DNA of 31,133 nucleotides from an uncultured Actinomyces sp. (GTDB taxonomy: Bacteria; Actinomycetota; Actinomycetes; Actinomycetales; Actinomycetaceae). The stretch is taken from the NCBI GenBank assembly GCA_902373545.1, contig CABKMZ010000018.1:1-31133 (forward strand), in the 5' to 3' direction. Below the pieces are notes generated by a model. The model had not been told where the DNA came from and made no database searches. It saw nothing but the letters and a program-made list of their open reading frames with translations. Positions 13,325-20,001 of the stretch are shown piece after piece. Every line of letters begins with the position of its first letter. Position 1 is the first letter of the stretch. The translations under genes and the position numbers were made by a program.

Positions 13325-14671
13325 ATGTCAAACGCTCCCAGAGACGCGCGCGCCAAACGCGACTGGGGATCGGACGACTCGGCCACGCCGATCCTGCACG
13401 TCGACATGGACTCCTTCTACGCCCAGGTCGAAATGCGCGAAGACCCCTCCCTCATCGGACGGCCCATCGTCGTGGGCGGCACCTCCGGGCGCGGCGTCGT
13501 CACCTCCGCCACCTACGAGGCCCGCGCCCTGGGCGTACGCGCCGGCATGCCCACATCCCGCGCGCGTGCCCTGTGCCCCACGGCGGCCTTCATCCCCGGC
13601 AACCACGCGCTCTACAGCCATTACTCCCGCCAGGTCATGGACATCCTCGCGACAATCACCCCCGCCCTCGAACAGGTCTCCATCGACGAGGCCTTCCTGG
13701 ACGTTCGCGGCGCACGGCGCCGACTCGGCCCACCCACCCACATTGCCCGCCTCATCCGAACCCGCATCCGCGAGCAGGTGGGACTGCCCGCATCCGTGGG
13801 AATCGCCTCCACCAAATCGGTGGCCAAGATCGCCTCCTCGCACGCCAAACCCGACGGCCTGCTCCTGATCCCCGCCTCCGCCACAATCGAGTTCCTGCAC
13901 GGGCTGCCCGTCGGCGCACTGTGGGGAGTTGGCGGACGCACCGGTGCCATCCTCGACCGAGAAGGCATCGACACCATCGGAGACCTCGCCCACACGCCCC
14001 TGACACGCCTGACCAAACTCCTCGGCGTCGCCTCCGCCCACCACCTCCACGACCTCTCCTGGGGCATCGACCTGCGGGCGGTGACCACCTCACGACCCGA
14101 AAAATCCATCGGCATGGAGCGCACCTTCGAGGAGAACGTGCGCTCGCGGAACGAGATCGAGGACTTCATCCTGGCGGCGTCGCACGACTGTGCCCGCAGG
14201 CTGCGCTCCGGCGGTGTCGTCGGGTGGACCGTCGGCATTAAAATGCGCGGCGCCGACTTCCACACGATGACGCGCAGCGTCAGCCTGGTCGCACCGACCG
14301 ACACCGGGCGCGAGATCGCCCGCGCCGCCCAGTCCCTGTTCGCCCGCGAGGCGATGCCGAGCGGGGGAGTGCGCCTCTTCGGCGTGCGCGTCGAAAGCCT
14401 GCAGTCCCGCTCCGGCGGCGTCGCCGTGACGCTCGACCGCGATGAGAAGCCCGCAGCCTCAGAGCGTGCGATGGACCAGATCCGCTCCAAGTTCGGTTCC
14501 GCAGCCCTGGCACCCGCCACGCTCTTGGGGAAGAATCTGCCGGGCAGGCGCTCCTTCGGTGCCGAGGCCGGGGGACGGGGCGCTGGGACCGGCGCGGCCG
14601 AGGCCTCGGGCGGGGACGGCGGATCCCGCGCCGCTTCGCCTGAACGCGGGGAACAGGGGACCCTCCTGTGA
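13325..14671 (+). CDS. dinB: DNA polymerase IV (Y family)
   Basis: 448 residues from ATG 13325, chosen because AGGAGG (13315-13320) stands 4 nt before it; an in-frame GTG at 13301 has no ribosome site. Catalytic metal ligands are in HVDMDSFYAQVE (Asp27) and SIDEAFLDV (Asp121, Glu122). Further family marks are TSATYEARALGVRAGMP, ASVGIASTKSVAKIAS and the helix-hairpin-helix GVGGRTGAILDREGIDTIGDL. Tyr32 sits at the steric-gate position that rejects ribonucleotides. The polymerase copies damaged templates with low fidelity. After the little-finger domain comes a Gly/Ala-rich linker and the terminal EQGTLL, which could be a beta-clamp binding peptide. No LexA box is visible upstream, so SOS control is not supported here. 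The DUF3040 gene begins 65 bp downstream. Confidence 0.95.
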   Translation: MSNAPRDARAKRDWGSDDSATPILHVDMDSFYAQVEMREDPSLIGRPIVVGGTSGRGVVTSATYEARALGVRAGMPTSRARALCPTAAFIPGNHALYSHYSRQVMDILATITPALEQVSIDEAFLDVRGARRRLGPPTHIARLIRTRIREQVGLPASVGIASTKSVAKIASSHAKPDGLLLIPASATIEFLHGLPVGALWGVGGRTGAILDREGIDTIGDLAHTPLTRLTKLLGVASAHHLHDLSWGIDLRAVTTSRPEKSIGMERTFEENVRSRNEIEDFILAASHDCARRLRSGGVVGWTVGIKMRGADFHTMTRSVSLVAPTDTGREIARAAQSLFAREAMPSGGVRLFGVRVESLQSRSGGVAVTLDRDEKPAASERAMDQIRSKFGSAALAPATLLGKNLPGRRSFGAEAGGRGAGTGAAEASGGDGGSRAASPERGEQGTLL

Positions 14672-14736
14672 GGCGTTCCGTGCGGGGCGCGCCGTACGCT
14701 AAGCTTGAACCAGTTAACGTCCGAAAGGGGCAGGAA

Positions 14737-15156
14737 ATGGCTCTCACCGAGTATGAGAAGAAGGTCCTCGAGCAGATGGAGGCATCCCTGCGCGAGGAAG
14801 ATCCCGCGCTGGCCTCGCAGATGTCAGCCCCCGCCCCCGCGGAAGAAACGGAGCCCGAGCCCCAGCGCGGCCCGCGCGCTCCCCGCCGCATCGCCCTCGG
14901 CTTTGCCGGGGCTGTCCTGGGCATGGTACTCCTCGTCGTCGCCGTGTCGCTGGGCTACTCCATCGTGTCGATTCTGATTGGCGTTGCCGGCTTCGCCGTG
15001 ACGGTCGCCGGCATCCTCTACGCGCTGTCCAGGCCCGCCTCGCCCTCGGATGCTTCCGACAGGCCTCGGCGCAAGAAGAACAAAGAGAACGGCGGCTGGG
15101 ATTCCTTCATTCAGGATCAGGAGCGCCGCTGGGACGATCGCAAGAACGACGACTGA
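14737..15156 (+). CDS. DUF3040 membrane protein
   Basis: 139 residues from ATG 14737, preceded by a purine-rich ribosome site (AAAGGGGCAGGAA); an earlier in-frame start at 14668 overlapping dinB is less likely. The N-terminus MALTEYEKKVLEQMEASLREEDPALA is the conserved DUF3040 signature (cytoplasmic helix with LTEYE...LE.ME..L..EDP). Two membrane helices follow at about 52-72 and 75-97, then a charged tail rich in Arg, Lys, Asp and aromatic residues (GGWDSFIQDQERRWDDR). The family is small, actinobacterial and often found just upstream of mraZ and the division cluster; its function is unknown. A role near the division machinery is inference from position only. A hairpin follows its stop, so it is not cotranscribed with mraZ. 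Confidence 0.88.
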   Translation: MALTEYEKKVLEQMEASLREEDPALASQMSAPAPAEETEPEPQRGPRAPRRIALGFAGAVLGMVLLVVAVSLGYSIVSILIGVAGFAVTVAGILYALSRPASPSDASDRPRRKKNKENGGWDSFIQDQERRWDDRKNDD

Positions 15157-15180
15157 TCATCTGATCATCTGGGCGTGAGG

Positions 15181-15207
15181 GCGGGGGAGCGCGAGGCGCA
15201 CCCCCGC
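15181..15207 (+). terminator. Hairpin terminator after the DUF3040 gene
   Basis: GCGGGGG (15181-15187) pairs with CCCCCGC (15201-15207), with an inner GCGC/GCGC stem and GAG loop separated by one A-A mismatch. It begins 24 bp after the stop codon and is followed by TTCGCT, without a long T tract. Confidence 0.65.
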
Positions 15208-15253
15208 TTCGCTATCGGATCTGCCATCTCGTGTCTGGCGGCCGGGGGCCTGT

Positions 15254-15410
15254 GATGCGCATGTTAACCCCGCAGGTGGTCGTCCGGGCCCTTGGATGCG
15301 CATGTTAACCCTACAGGTGGCAGTATGGGCGGCGCGCCCACGCTGCCTCTGATCGGGCCCAGCTGCGCATACGCGGGTTACCACGACCACCTGTCGGGTC
15401 CAGCTGCCGC
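15254..15410. repeat. Inverted cluster of about 41-bp repeat units
   Basis: Two forward units start at 15254 and 15295 (period exactly 41) and share GATGCGCATGTTAACCC and CAGGTGG. Two further units lie in the opposite orientation with the same 41-bp period (TCGGG[C/T]CCAGCTGC at 15353 and 15394). When the right half is reverse-complemented, CAGGTGGTCGT, a 12-bp gap and ATGCGCA line up with the forward units at identical spacing. The 11-bp CAGGTGGTCGT (15273-15283) and its complement (15383-15393) could pair. No gene is visible. It resembles REP-type or miniature palindromic intergenic elements, but I do not recognise a named family. Confidence 0.7.
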
Positions 15411-15591
15411 GAGCGTTACATTCCGCTTCCTGGTAGACGCGTGGACCTCCCCGAAGACTTCCGCGACTCTTCGATGCCTTACTGCCGCGTCTTCCCAGGC
15501 ATGCGCTTCAGACTCTCGTCGCGTGTCTTTCGTTGCCCAGCGCCTCAATGCCGAACAACACGCCAGCTCGCGTACAGCTTTACAAAAGTCG
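15411..15591. other. Intergenic stretch with no recognised feature
   Basis: About 180 bp between the 41-bp units and the minisatellite. I see no codon-like pattern with family resemblance, no strong hairpin and no promoter. Leftward reading gives an open frame (containing RRESEAHAWEDAAVRHRR) that continues out of the repeats, with no ribosome site and no recognised domain. Confidence 0.5.
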
Positions 15592-15641
15592 CCCCACTGT
15601 GTTTCACGGGTTGTTTCATGATGCTCCCGTTGGCCTCCACC
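15592..15641. repeat. 50-bp direct repeat, copy 1
   Basis: This 50-bp block recurs at 15831-15880 (offset 239 bp) with a single difference (A15596 against G15835). It includes GTTTCACGGGTTGTTTCATG and ends inside the first 23-bp minisatellite unit. Each copy directly precedes one block of 23-bp repeats. Confidence 0.92.
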
Positions 15642-15974
15642 TTGCACCCGTGGGTCCTTCCACCTTGCTCCCCTGGGTTCCTCCACCTTGCTCCCCTGGG
15701 TTCCTCCACCTTGCACCCCGGGGTTCCTCCACCTTGCACCCCGGGGTTCCTCCACCTTGCACCCCTGGGTTCCTCCACCTTGCACCCCTGGGTCCCTCCA
15801 CCTTCCTCCCCGGGGTTCCTCCACCTTCCTCCCCGCTGTGTTTCACGGGTTGTTTCATGATGCTCCCGTTGGCCTCCACCGTGCACCCCTGGGTTCCTCC
15901 ACCTTGCACCCCTGGGTCCCTCCACCTTCCTCCCCGGAGTTCCTCCACCTTCCTCCCCGTGTCCCTCCATGTGG
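15632..15974. repeat. 23-bp minisatellite in two blocks
   Basis: Block one has nine 23-bp units (15632-15838) and block two has four and a partial (15871-15974). A unit reads TTCCTCCACC, then TTGCACCCC, then TGGG; variants change TTGCACCCC to TTGCTCCCC or TTCCTCCCC and TGGG to GGGG. Units 4 and 5 are identical, and so are 6 and 7, which points to recent slippage or unequal exchange. Because 23 is not a multiple of three, all six frames stay open across it, so long open frames here (for example leftward 15545-16195) are artefacts of the repeat and not genes. Confidence 0.93.
15831..15880. repeat. 50-bp direct repeat, copy 2
   Basis: Second copy of the block at 15592-15641, 49 of 50 bases identical. 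It interrupts the 23-bp units and starts the second block, so leader plus repeats appears to have been duplicated as one segment and then changed in unit number. Confidence 0.92.
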
Positions 15975-16155
15975 ACTGCCAACTGTCCTGTCGTATTGGT
16001 TGTGACGCGCGGAAATGAACCGAACCGTCGTCTATGAGCGCTGGAAAACCGCCACTTAATAAGTTTTGGAGCGCCTGGGCCGTGAGGCACTCTCGCCACA
16101 CGTGTCACGGAATGTGTCGTAGATTTCCTCCACTTTTCTCCACGGGAACTTTTTG

Positions 16156-16185
16156 TTGTAAACGCGCGGAAAAGCCTTTTAGTAT
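16156..16185 (+). promoter_or_regulatory. Candidate mraZ promoter
   Basis: TTGTAA (16156-16161) and TAGTAT (16180-16185) are 18 bp apart, each matching 4 of 6 consensus bases, in the most AT-rich part of the region and about 42 bp before the MraZ operator. Other pairings, such as one using TAAATA at 16212, are possible, so the exact promoter is uncertain. It would drive the dcw operon. Confidence 0.3.
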
Positions 16186-16226
16186 TGCGCGCCACGCCGC
16201 AAGTTTCTCTGTAAATATGGTGCTAA

Positions 16227-16251
16227 GTGGGTTAAAGTGGGGGAAAGTTCC
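16227..16251 (+). promoter_or_regulatory. MraZ operator (GTGGG repeats with 10-bp period)
   Basis: GTGGG (16227-16231), TTAAA, GTGGG (16237-16241), GGAAA, then the degenerate GTTCC (16247-16251). Direct GTGGG or TGGG repeats spaced one helical turn are the known MraZ binding site in E. coli and other bacteria. The site ends 20 bp before the mraZ start codon, indicating feedback control of the dcw operon by MraZ. Confidence 0.75.
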
Positions 16252-16271
16252 GAACAGGGGAGGGCGGTGAC

Positions 16272-16703
16272 ATGTTCCTTGGCACGTATGAGCCCAAGCT
16301 CGACGACAAAGGACGTATGTTTCTGCCCGCTCGTTTCCGTGAGGATATGCAGGGCGGAATCGTCCTCACTCGCGGCCAAGAGCACTGCATCTACGCATTC
16401 CCCGTCGCGGAATTCGAGAGCATGACTGCTGAGCTTCGACGAGCCCCCCTGTCGTCGAAGCAGGCGCGCGATTGGATTCGCGTGATGCTCTCGGGAGCCT
16501 ACAAGGAAGTTCCTGACAAACAGGGACGCATTAGCGTTCCGGCGGACCTGCGTGCATACGCCGGTCTGGATCGCGAGCTCGCCGTCATTGGTGCTGGTTC
16601 GCGAGCAGAAATATGGAATGCCTCGGCCTGGCGCGAGTACCTCGCGGTCCAGGAGGAGGCCTTCTCCAATACAGCAGAAGAGATTATTCCCGGGATGTTC
16701 TGA
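16272..16703 (+). CDS. mraZ: Transcriptional regulator MraZ
   Basis: 143 residues, the standard length, with ATG at 16272 and GGAGGG at 16259-16264. Two SpoVT/AbrB-like halves are visible: [20 protein letters not shown] at the start and [19 protein letters not shown] in the middle, each with the conserved D-x-K/Q-G-R core. MraZ forms a ring-shaped oligomer that binds tandem repeats in its own promoter and controls the dcw cluster. The upstream GTGGG repeats fit. It is the first gene of the division cluster; a 112-bp gap separates it from rsmH, wide enough for regulation. Confidence 0.97.
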   Translation: MFLGTYEPKLDDKGRMFLPARFREDMQGGIVLTRGQEHCIYAFPVAEFESMTAELRRAPLSSKQARDWIRVMLSGAYKEVPDKQGRISVPADLRAYAGLDRELAVIGAGSRAEIWNASAWREYLAVQEEAFSNTAEEIIPGMF

Positions 16704-16815
16704 CCCGTACGCCGAGGTCTCCGCCCGCTGTTCCGACATCACTTCCCCGATGGCGGAGCACGGTGGGGGACCTGGGTGGATGGGTCGGACATGATCAGCG
16801 TGAAGGAGGCGCGAC

Positions 16816-17844
16816 ATGACTGAAGCACTCGATGCGGTGCGCGATTCGTCGCGCCGCCCGGACGAGGGCGGGCGCCCCGCGTCGGAGCGTCACGTCCCGG
16901 TCCTCCTCGCCGAGTGCCTGGACATGCTGGCCCCGGCCATTGAGGGCCCCGGAGCGGTCCTCGTTGACGGGACCCTGGGCATGGGCGGTCACACCGAGGG
17001 GGCGCTCGATCGTTTCCCCGAGCTGACGGTCATCGGCATCGATCGCGACCCGCAGGCGATCGCACTGGCCTCGGAGCGCCTCGAGCGTTTCGGGGATCGC
17101 TTCCGCGCGGTTCACACGACCTACGATCGCATTGACGAGGCCGTGGCTGAGCAGTGCGGTCCCGGCGCGCGCATCGACGGTGTCCTGATGGACCTGGGCG
17201 TGTCCTCCCTGCAGCTGGACGAGGCCGAGCGAGGCTTCGCCTACTCCAAGGACGCGCCTCTCGACATGCGGATGGACGCCACCAGCGGACCCAGCGCGGC
17301 CGACCTGCTGGCCACGGCCTCGGAGGGTGAGCTGATCCGTATCCTGCGCACTTACGGCGAGGAGAAGTTCGCACCGCGCATCGCCCGTCTCATCATCCGT
17401 CGCCGGGACGACGCGCCTATCACGCGCACCGGTGAGCTGGTGGACATCATTCGCGCGGCCATTCCCGCGCCCGCTCGACGCACGGGCGGTAACCCCGCCA
17501 AGCGTACGTTCCAGGCGCTGCGCGTGGCCGTCAACGATGAGCTCACCATCTTGGAGCGGGCCCTGCCCCGTGCTCTGGCGAGCCTGCGTGTCGGAGGACG
17601 ACTGGTCGTTGAGTCCTACCAGAGCCTGGAGGATCGGATCGTCAAGGACGTGCTGCGGCGCGGATCAACCAGCTCCGCCCCTCCCGGATTACCGATCATC
17701 CCCGACGATATGGCCCCCAGTCTGCGACTACTCACCAAGGGCGCGAACAAGGCCGACCAAGCTGAACAAGACCACAACCCCCGATCTGCATCCGTGCGAC
17801 TGCGCGGAGCGGAACTCATTTCCGAATGGAAGGATCTCTCATGA
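16816..17844 (+). CDS. rsmH: 16S rRNA (cytosine-1402-N4) methyltransferase RsmH
   Basis: 342 residues (older name MraW) with ATG at 16816 and AAGGAGG at 16803-16809. It methylates N4 of C1402 in the ribosomal decoding centre using SAM. Seen: HVPVLLAECLDML near the N-terminus, SAM motif VDGTLGMGGHT (50-60), IGIDRDPQAI, and the family block DLGVSSLQLDEAERGFAYSK followed by PLDMRMD. The C-terminal part keeps KRTFQALRVAVNDEL and VESYQSLEDRIVK, where many homologues have ISFHSLEDR; here the serine-phenylalanine-histidine is replaced by SYQ. The first 25 residues are a charged extension. Its TGA overlaps the ftsL ATG (ATGA). Confidence 0.97.
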   Translation: MTEALDAVRDSSRRPDEGGRPASERHVPVLLAECLDMLAPAIEGPGAVLVDGTLGMGGHTEGALDRFPELTVIGIDRDPQAIALASERLERFGDRFRAVHTTYDRIDEAVAEQCGPGARIDGVLMDLGVSSLQLDEAERGFAYSKDAPLDMRMDATSGPSAADLLATASEGELIRILRTYGEEKFAPRIARLIIRRRDDAPITRTGELVDIIRAAIPAPARRTGGNPAKRTFQALRVAVNDELTILERALPRALASLRVGGRLVVESYQSLEDRIVKDVLRRGSTSSAPPGLPIIPDDMAPSLRLLTKGANKADQAEQDHNPRSASVRLRGAELISEWKDLS

Positions 17845-18233
17845 GTGCAGCAACCGCTAAGGCCCGTCCCGCGGCTCGTCCGGAACTGCGCCGCGAGGAG
17901 GTCCGCGAGTTCCACGTTGTTGAAGGCACTCGCCCTCGTCGCTCGGCCGTGGCTGTCCTCGTGCTGCTTATCACGGTCGCGCTCGCGTCCGTGCTGGCCT
18001 CGATGGTTCTGAACACGCGCATGGCGCAGACGTCTTTCGAGATTCGCGAGCAGCAGCTGGTTCTCAACGAGCTGGAGGCGCAGTCGTGGACGATGCGTGC
18101 CGAGCTTGACCGTAAGGCGTCGCCGACCGAGCTGGAGCGGGCCGCTAAGGAAAACGGCATGGTGCCCGCCGGCGCGTCCGGTTTCATCACGCTTGAGACG
18201 GGAACCGTTGAAGGCGGGACGCCCGCCAAGTAA
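17841..18233 (+). CDS. ftsL: Cell division protein FtsL (by position and layout)
   Basis: 130 residues with ATG at 17841, overlapping the rsmH stop by 4 nt; GGAAGGA is the ribosome site. It is a single-pass membrane protein: a basic cytoplasmic N-terminus, one helix at about 35-57 (SAVAVLVLLITVALASVLAS), then an extracellular segment with heptad leucines (QQLVLNELEAQSWTMRAEL) able to form a coiled coil, and a conserved type of ending (LERAAKENGMVPAGASGFITL). FtsL pairs with FtsB and FtsQ to activate FtsWI at the septum. Sequence conservation in this family is low; the assignment rests on size, topology and its place between rsmH and ftsI. An 11-bp gap leads to ftsI. Confidence 0.85.
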   Translation: MSAATAKARPAARPELRREEVREFHVVEGTRPRRSAVAVLVLLITVALASVLASMVLNTRMAQTSFEIREQQLVLNELEAQSWTMRAELDRKASPTELERAAKENGMVPAGASGFITLETGTVEGGTPAK

Positions 18234-18244
18234 GGCGGAGCCAC

Positions 18245-19984
18245 GTGCCTATGGATAGCGTCATTTCGCGCTCGCGCTGGATCCTTGTGATCATCATCGG
18301 CGCGCTGTGTCTGTGCGGCGTGCGCCTGGTGCAGCTCCAGATTGTTGAGGGGCCGGTTCTGGCCGCTCAGGGGCAGCGCGTGCGTACGTCATCGACGGCT
18401 GTGGCCGCTGCGCGCGGGTCGATCACGGACGCGACGGGCGTCGTGCTGGCCAACTCGATCCAGACCTACGACATCGCGGTGAACCAGGTGAACATCGCCT
18501 CCTACGTGCATCGCGACGACGACGGCAACGAGGTCGGGCGCGGCCCGGCCGAGGCCGCCCATCAGCTCGCCCCACTCCTGGGGATGGACGAGGCGGAGCT
18601 GGGCGGCATGATGCTGGGGGATTCGACCTACGAGTACATCAAGCGCAACGTGGATGCGGTGACCTACCGCGAGATCCGTAAGCTGGATATCTACGGCATT
18701 GAGTGGGAGTCGGTCTTCGAGCGCGAGTACCCCAACGGAAACGTGGCGGCCCCCGTCATCGGCACGGTGAACGCGGAGGGCCAGGGCTCCTCGGGTATGG
18801 AGGCGCAGTTTGACCAGTTGCTGACGGGTACGCCGGGCCAGCAGGCCTTCGAGATCGCCCCCAACGGCGCGGTCATGCCCGGTGGTAAGCGCACGACGGT
18901 GGAGCCCAAGAACGGCGGTTCGGTGGAGCTGACGATCCATGCCGACCTCCAGCATCAGGTCCAGGACCTGCTGGATGCGCGTGTGGCGAAGCACCAGGCG
19001 GACTGGGGAACGGTCGTTATCGAGGACGTGGCGACCGGCCATATCCTGGTGATCGCGGATTCGAATTCGAAGGAGCCGGATAACGCGAACCCGCAGAAGG
19101 TGCACGCCGTGCAGGACACGTTCGAGCCGGGGTCGGTGGGCAAGCTCATCACGATCGGCGCGGCGCTGAACCAGGGAACGATCACGCCCACGAGCGTGTT
19201 TCAGGTGCCGTACTCGCTGAATTTGCCGGATGCGGGTGGCCCGATCACGGACTTCCACGAGCATGACGGTGAGGCTTTGACGGCGACGGGCGTCCTGGCC
19301 GAGTCTTCGAACACGGGAACTGTGCTGATTGGCCAGACGATGACGGATGATCAGCGCTATTCGATGATGCGCGCGTTCGGCTTCGGTCAGGAGACGGGCA
19401 TTGAGCTGCCCGGCGAGTCCGCTGGCCTGCTGCGCAGCTCCGACGACTGGCAGGGCCGTGACCGCTATGTGACGATGTTCGGCCAGGCGTACGCGATTAC
19501 GGCGGTCCAGGAGGCCTCGGCGCTCGCGACGATCGCCAATGGCGGTGTGCGGATTTCCCCGCACATCGTCAAGTCGTGGACGAACACGGACGGCACGGTT
19601 GAGGTCCCGCAGGGCACCCAGCCGGTTCAGGTCCTGGAGGCGACGACTGCGTCGCAGCTGCTGACGATGATGGAGTCGGTTGTCGAGGACGATCTGGGTA
19701 CCGCGGCTGCCTCGAAGGTTCCCGGCTACCGAGTGGGCGTGAAGACGGGCACCGCGGAGACGGTCATCGACGGGGCCTCGGGTCTGGTCTCGACGACGGC
19801 CGGCATCATTCCGGTGGACGCGCCGCGCCTGGCGATCGCCGTGATTCTCTACAATCCAAAAGTGGCGTCGGTCTCATCCGAATCGTCGGCGCCGCTGTTT
19901 GGTGACATAGCACGTACTGCCGTCGGAAACCTGGGTATCCCGGCCTCCTCGGGGTCGGCTACGCTGTACCCGACGACTCCGTGA
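18245..19984 (+). CDS. ftsI: Division-specific penicillin-binding protein (PBP3/FtsI type)
   Basis: 579 residues from GTG 18245; an ATG two codons later (18251) is also possible, since GGCGGAG (18234-18240) serves either. It is a monofunctional class B transpeptidase that cross-links septal peptidoglycan. Layout: short cytoplasmic start, membrane anchor about 12-32, pedestal domain opening with ARGSITDATGVVLA (56-69), and the transpeptidase domain with Ser297 in SVGK (297-300), SSN (354-356) and KTG (500-502). These three motifs make the acyl-enzyme site attacked by beta-lactams. No PASTA domains follow. It partners FtsW encoded in the same operon. The next gene overlaps or nearly overlaps its stop, with murE absent from the expected place. 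Confidence 0.96.
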   Translation: MPMDSVISRSRWILVIIIGALCLCGVRLVQLQIVEGPVLAAQGQRVRTSSTAVAAARGSITDATGVVLANSIQTYDIAVNQVNIASYVHRDDDGNEVGRGPAEAAHQLAPLLGMDEAELGGMMLGDSTYEYIKRNVDAVTYREIRKLDIYGIEWESVFEREYPNGNVAAPVIGTVNAEGQGSSGMEAQFDQLLTGTPGQQAFEIAPNGAVMPGGKRTTVEPKNGGSVELTIHADLQHQVQDLLDARVAKHQADWGTVVIEDVATGHILVIADSNSKEPDNANPQKVHAVQDTFEPGSVGKLITIGAALNQGTITPTSVFQVPYSLNLPDAGGPITDFHEHDGEALTATGVLAESSNTGTVLIGQTMTDDQRYSMMRAFGFGQETGIELPGESAGLLRSSDDWQGRDRYVTMFGQAYAITAVQEASALATIANGGVRISPHIVKSWTNTDGTVEVPQGTQPVQVLEATTASQLLTMMESVVEDDLGTAAASKVPGYRVGVKTGTAETVIDGASGLVSTTAGIIPVDAPRLAIAVILYNPKVASVSSESSAPLFGDIARTAVGNLGIPASSGSATLYPTTP

Positions 19985-20001
19985 GCCTGAAGGAGAAAAG
20001 C

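Noticed and set aside
15592..15974. CRISPR array
   Set aside because: Units are head to tail with no spacers, are 23 bp, and there are no cas genes in the window.
15545..16195. Leftward open frame of 216 codons (and overlapping frames) across the repeats
   Set aside because: It exists because the 23-bp unit has no stop in any frame and 23 is not divisible by 3. It has no ribosome site and no domain, and equally long frames exist on both strands.
15157..16271. A structured RNA gene such as RNase P RNA
   Set aside because: No conserved RNase P, tmRNA, SRP or 6S RNA motif was seen in the stretch; repeats explain most of it.
16755..16785. Second MraZ site (TGGG repeats) before rsmH
   Set aside because: TGGG occurs three times, but spacings are 9 and 8 bp, not 10, in G-rich sequence. 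Not convincing.
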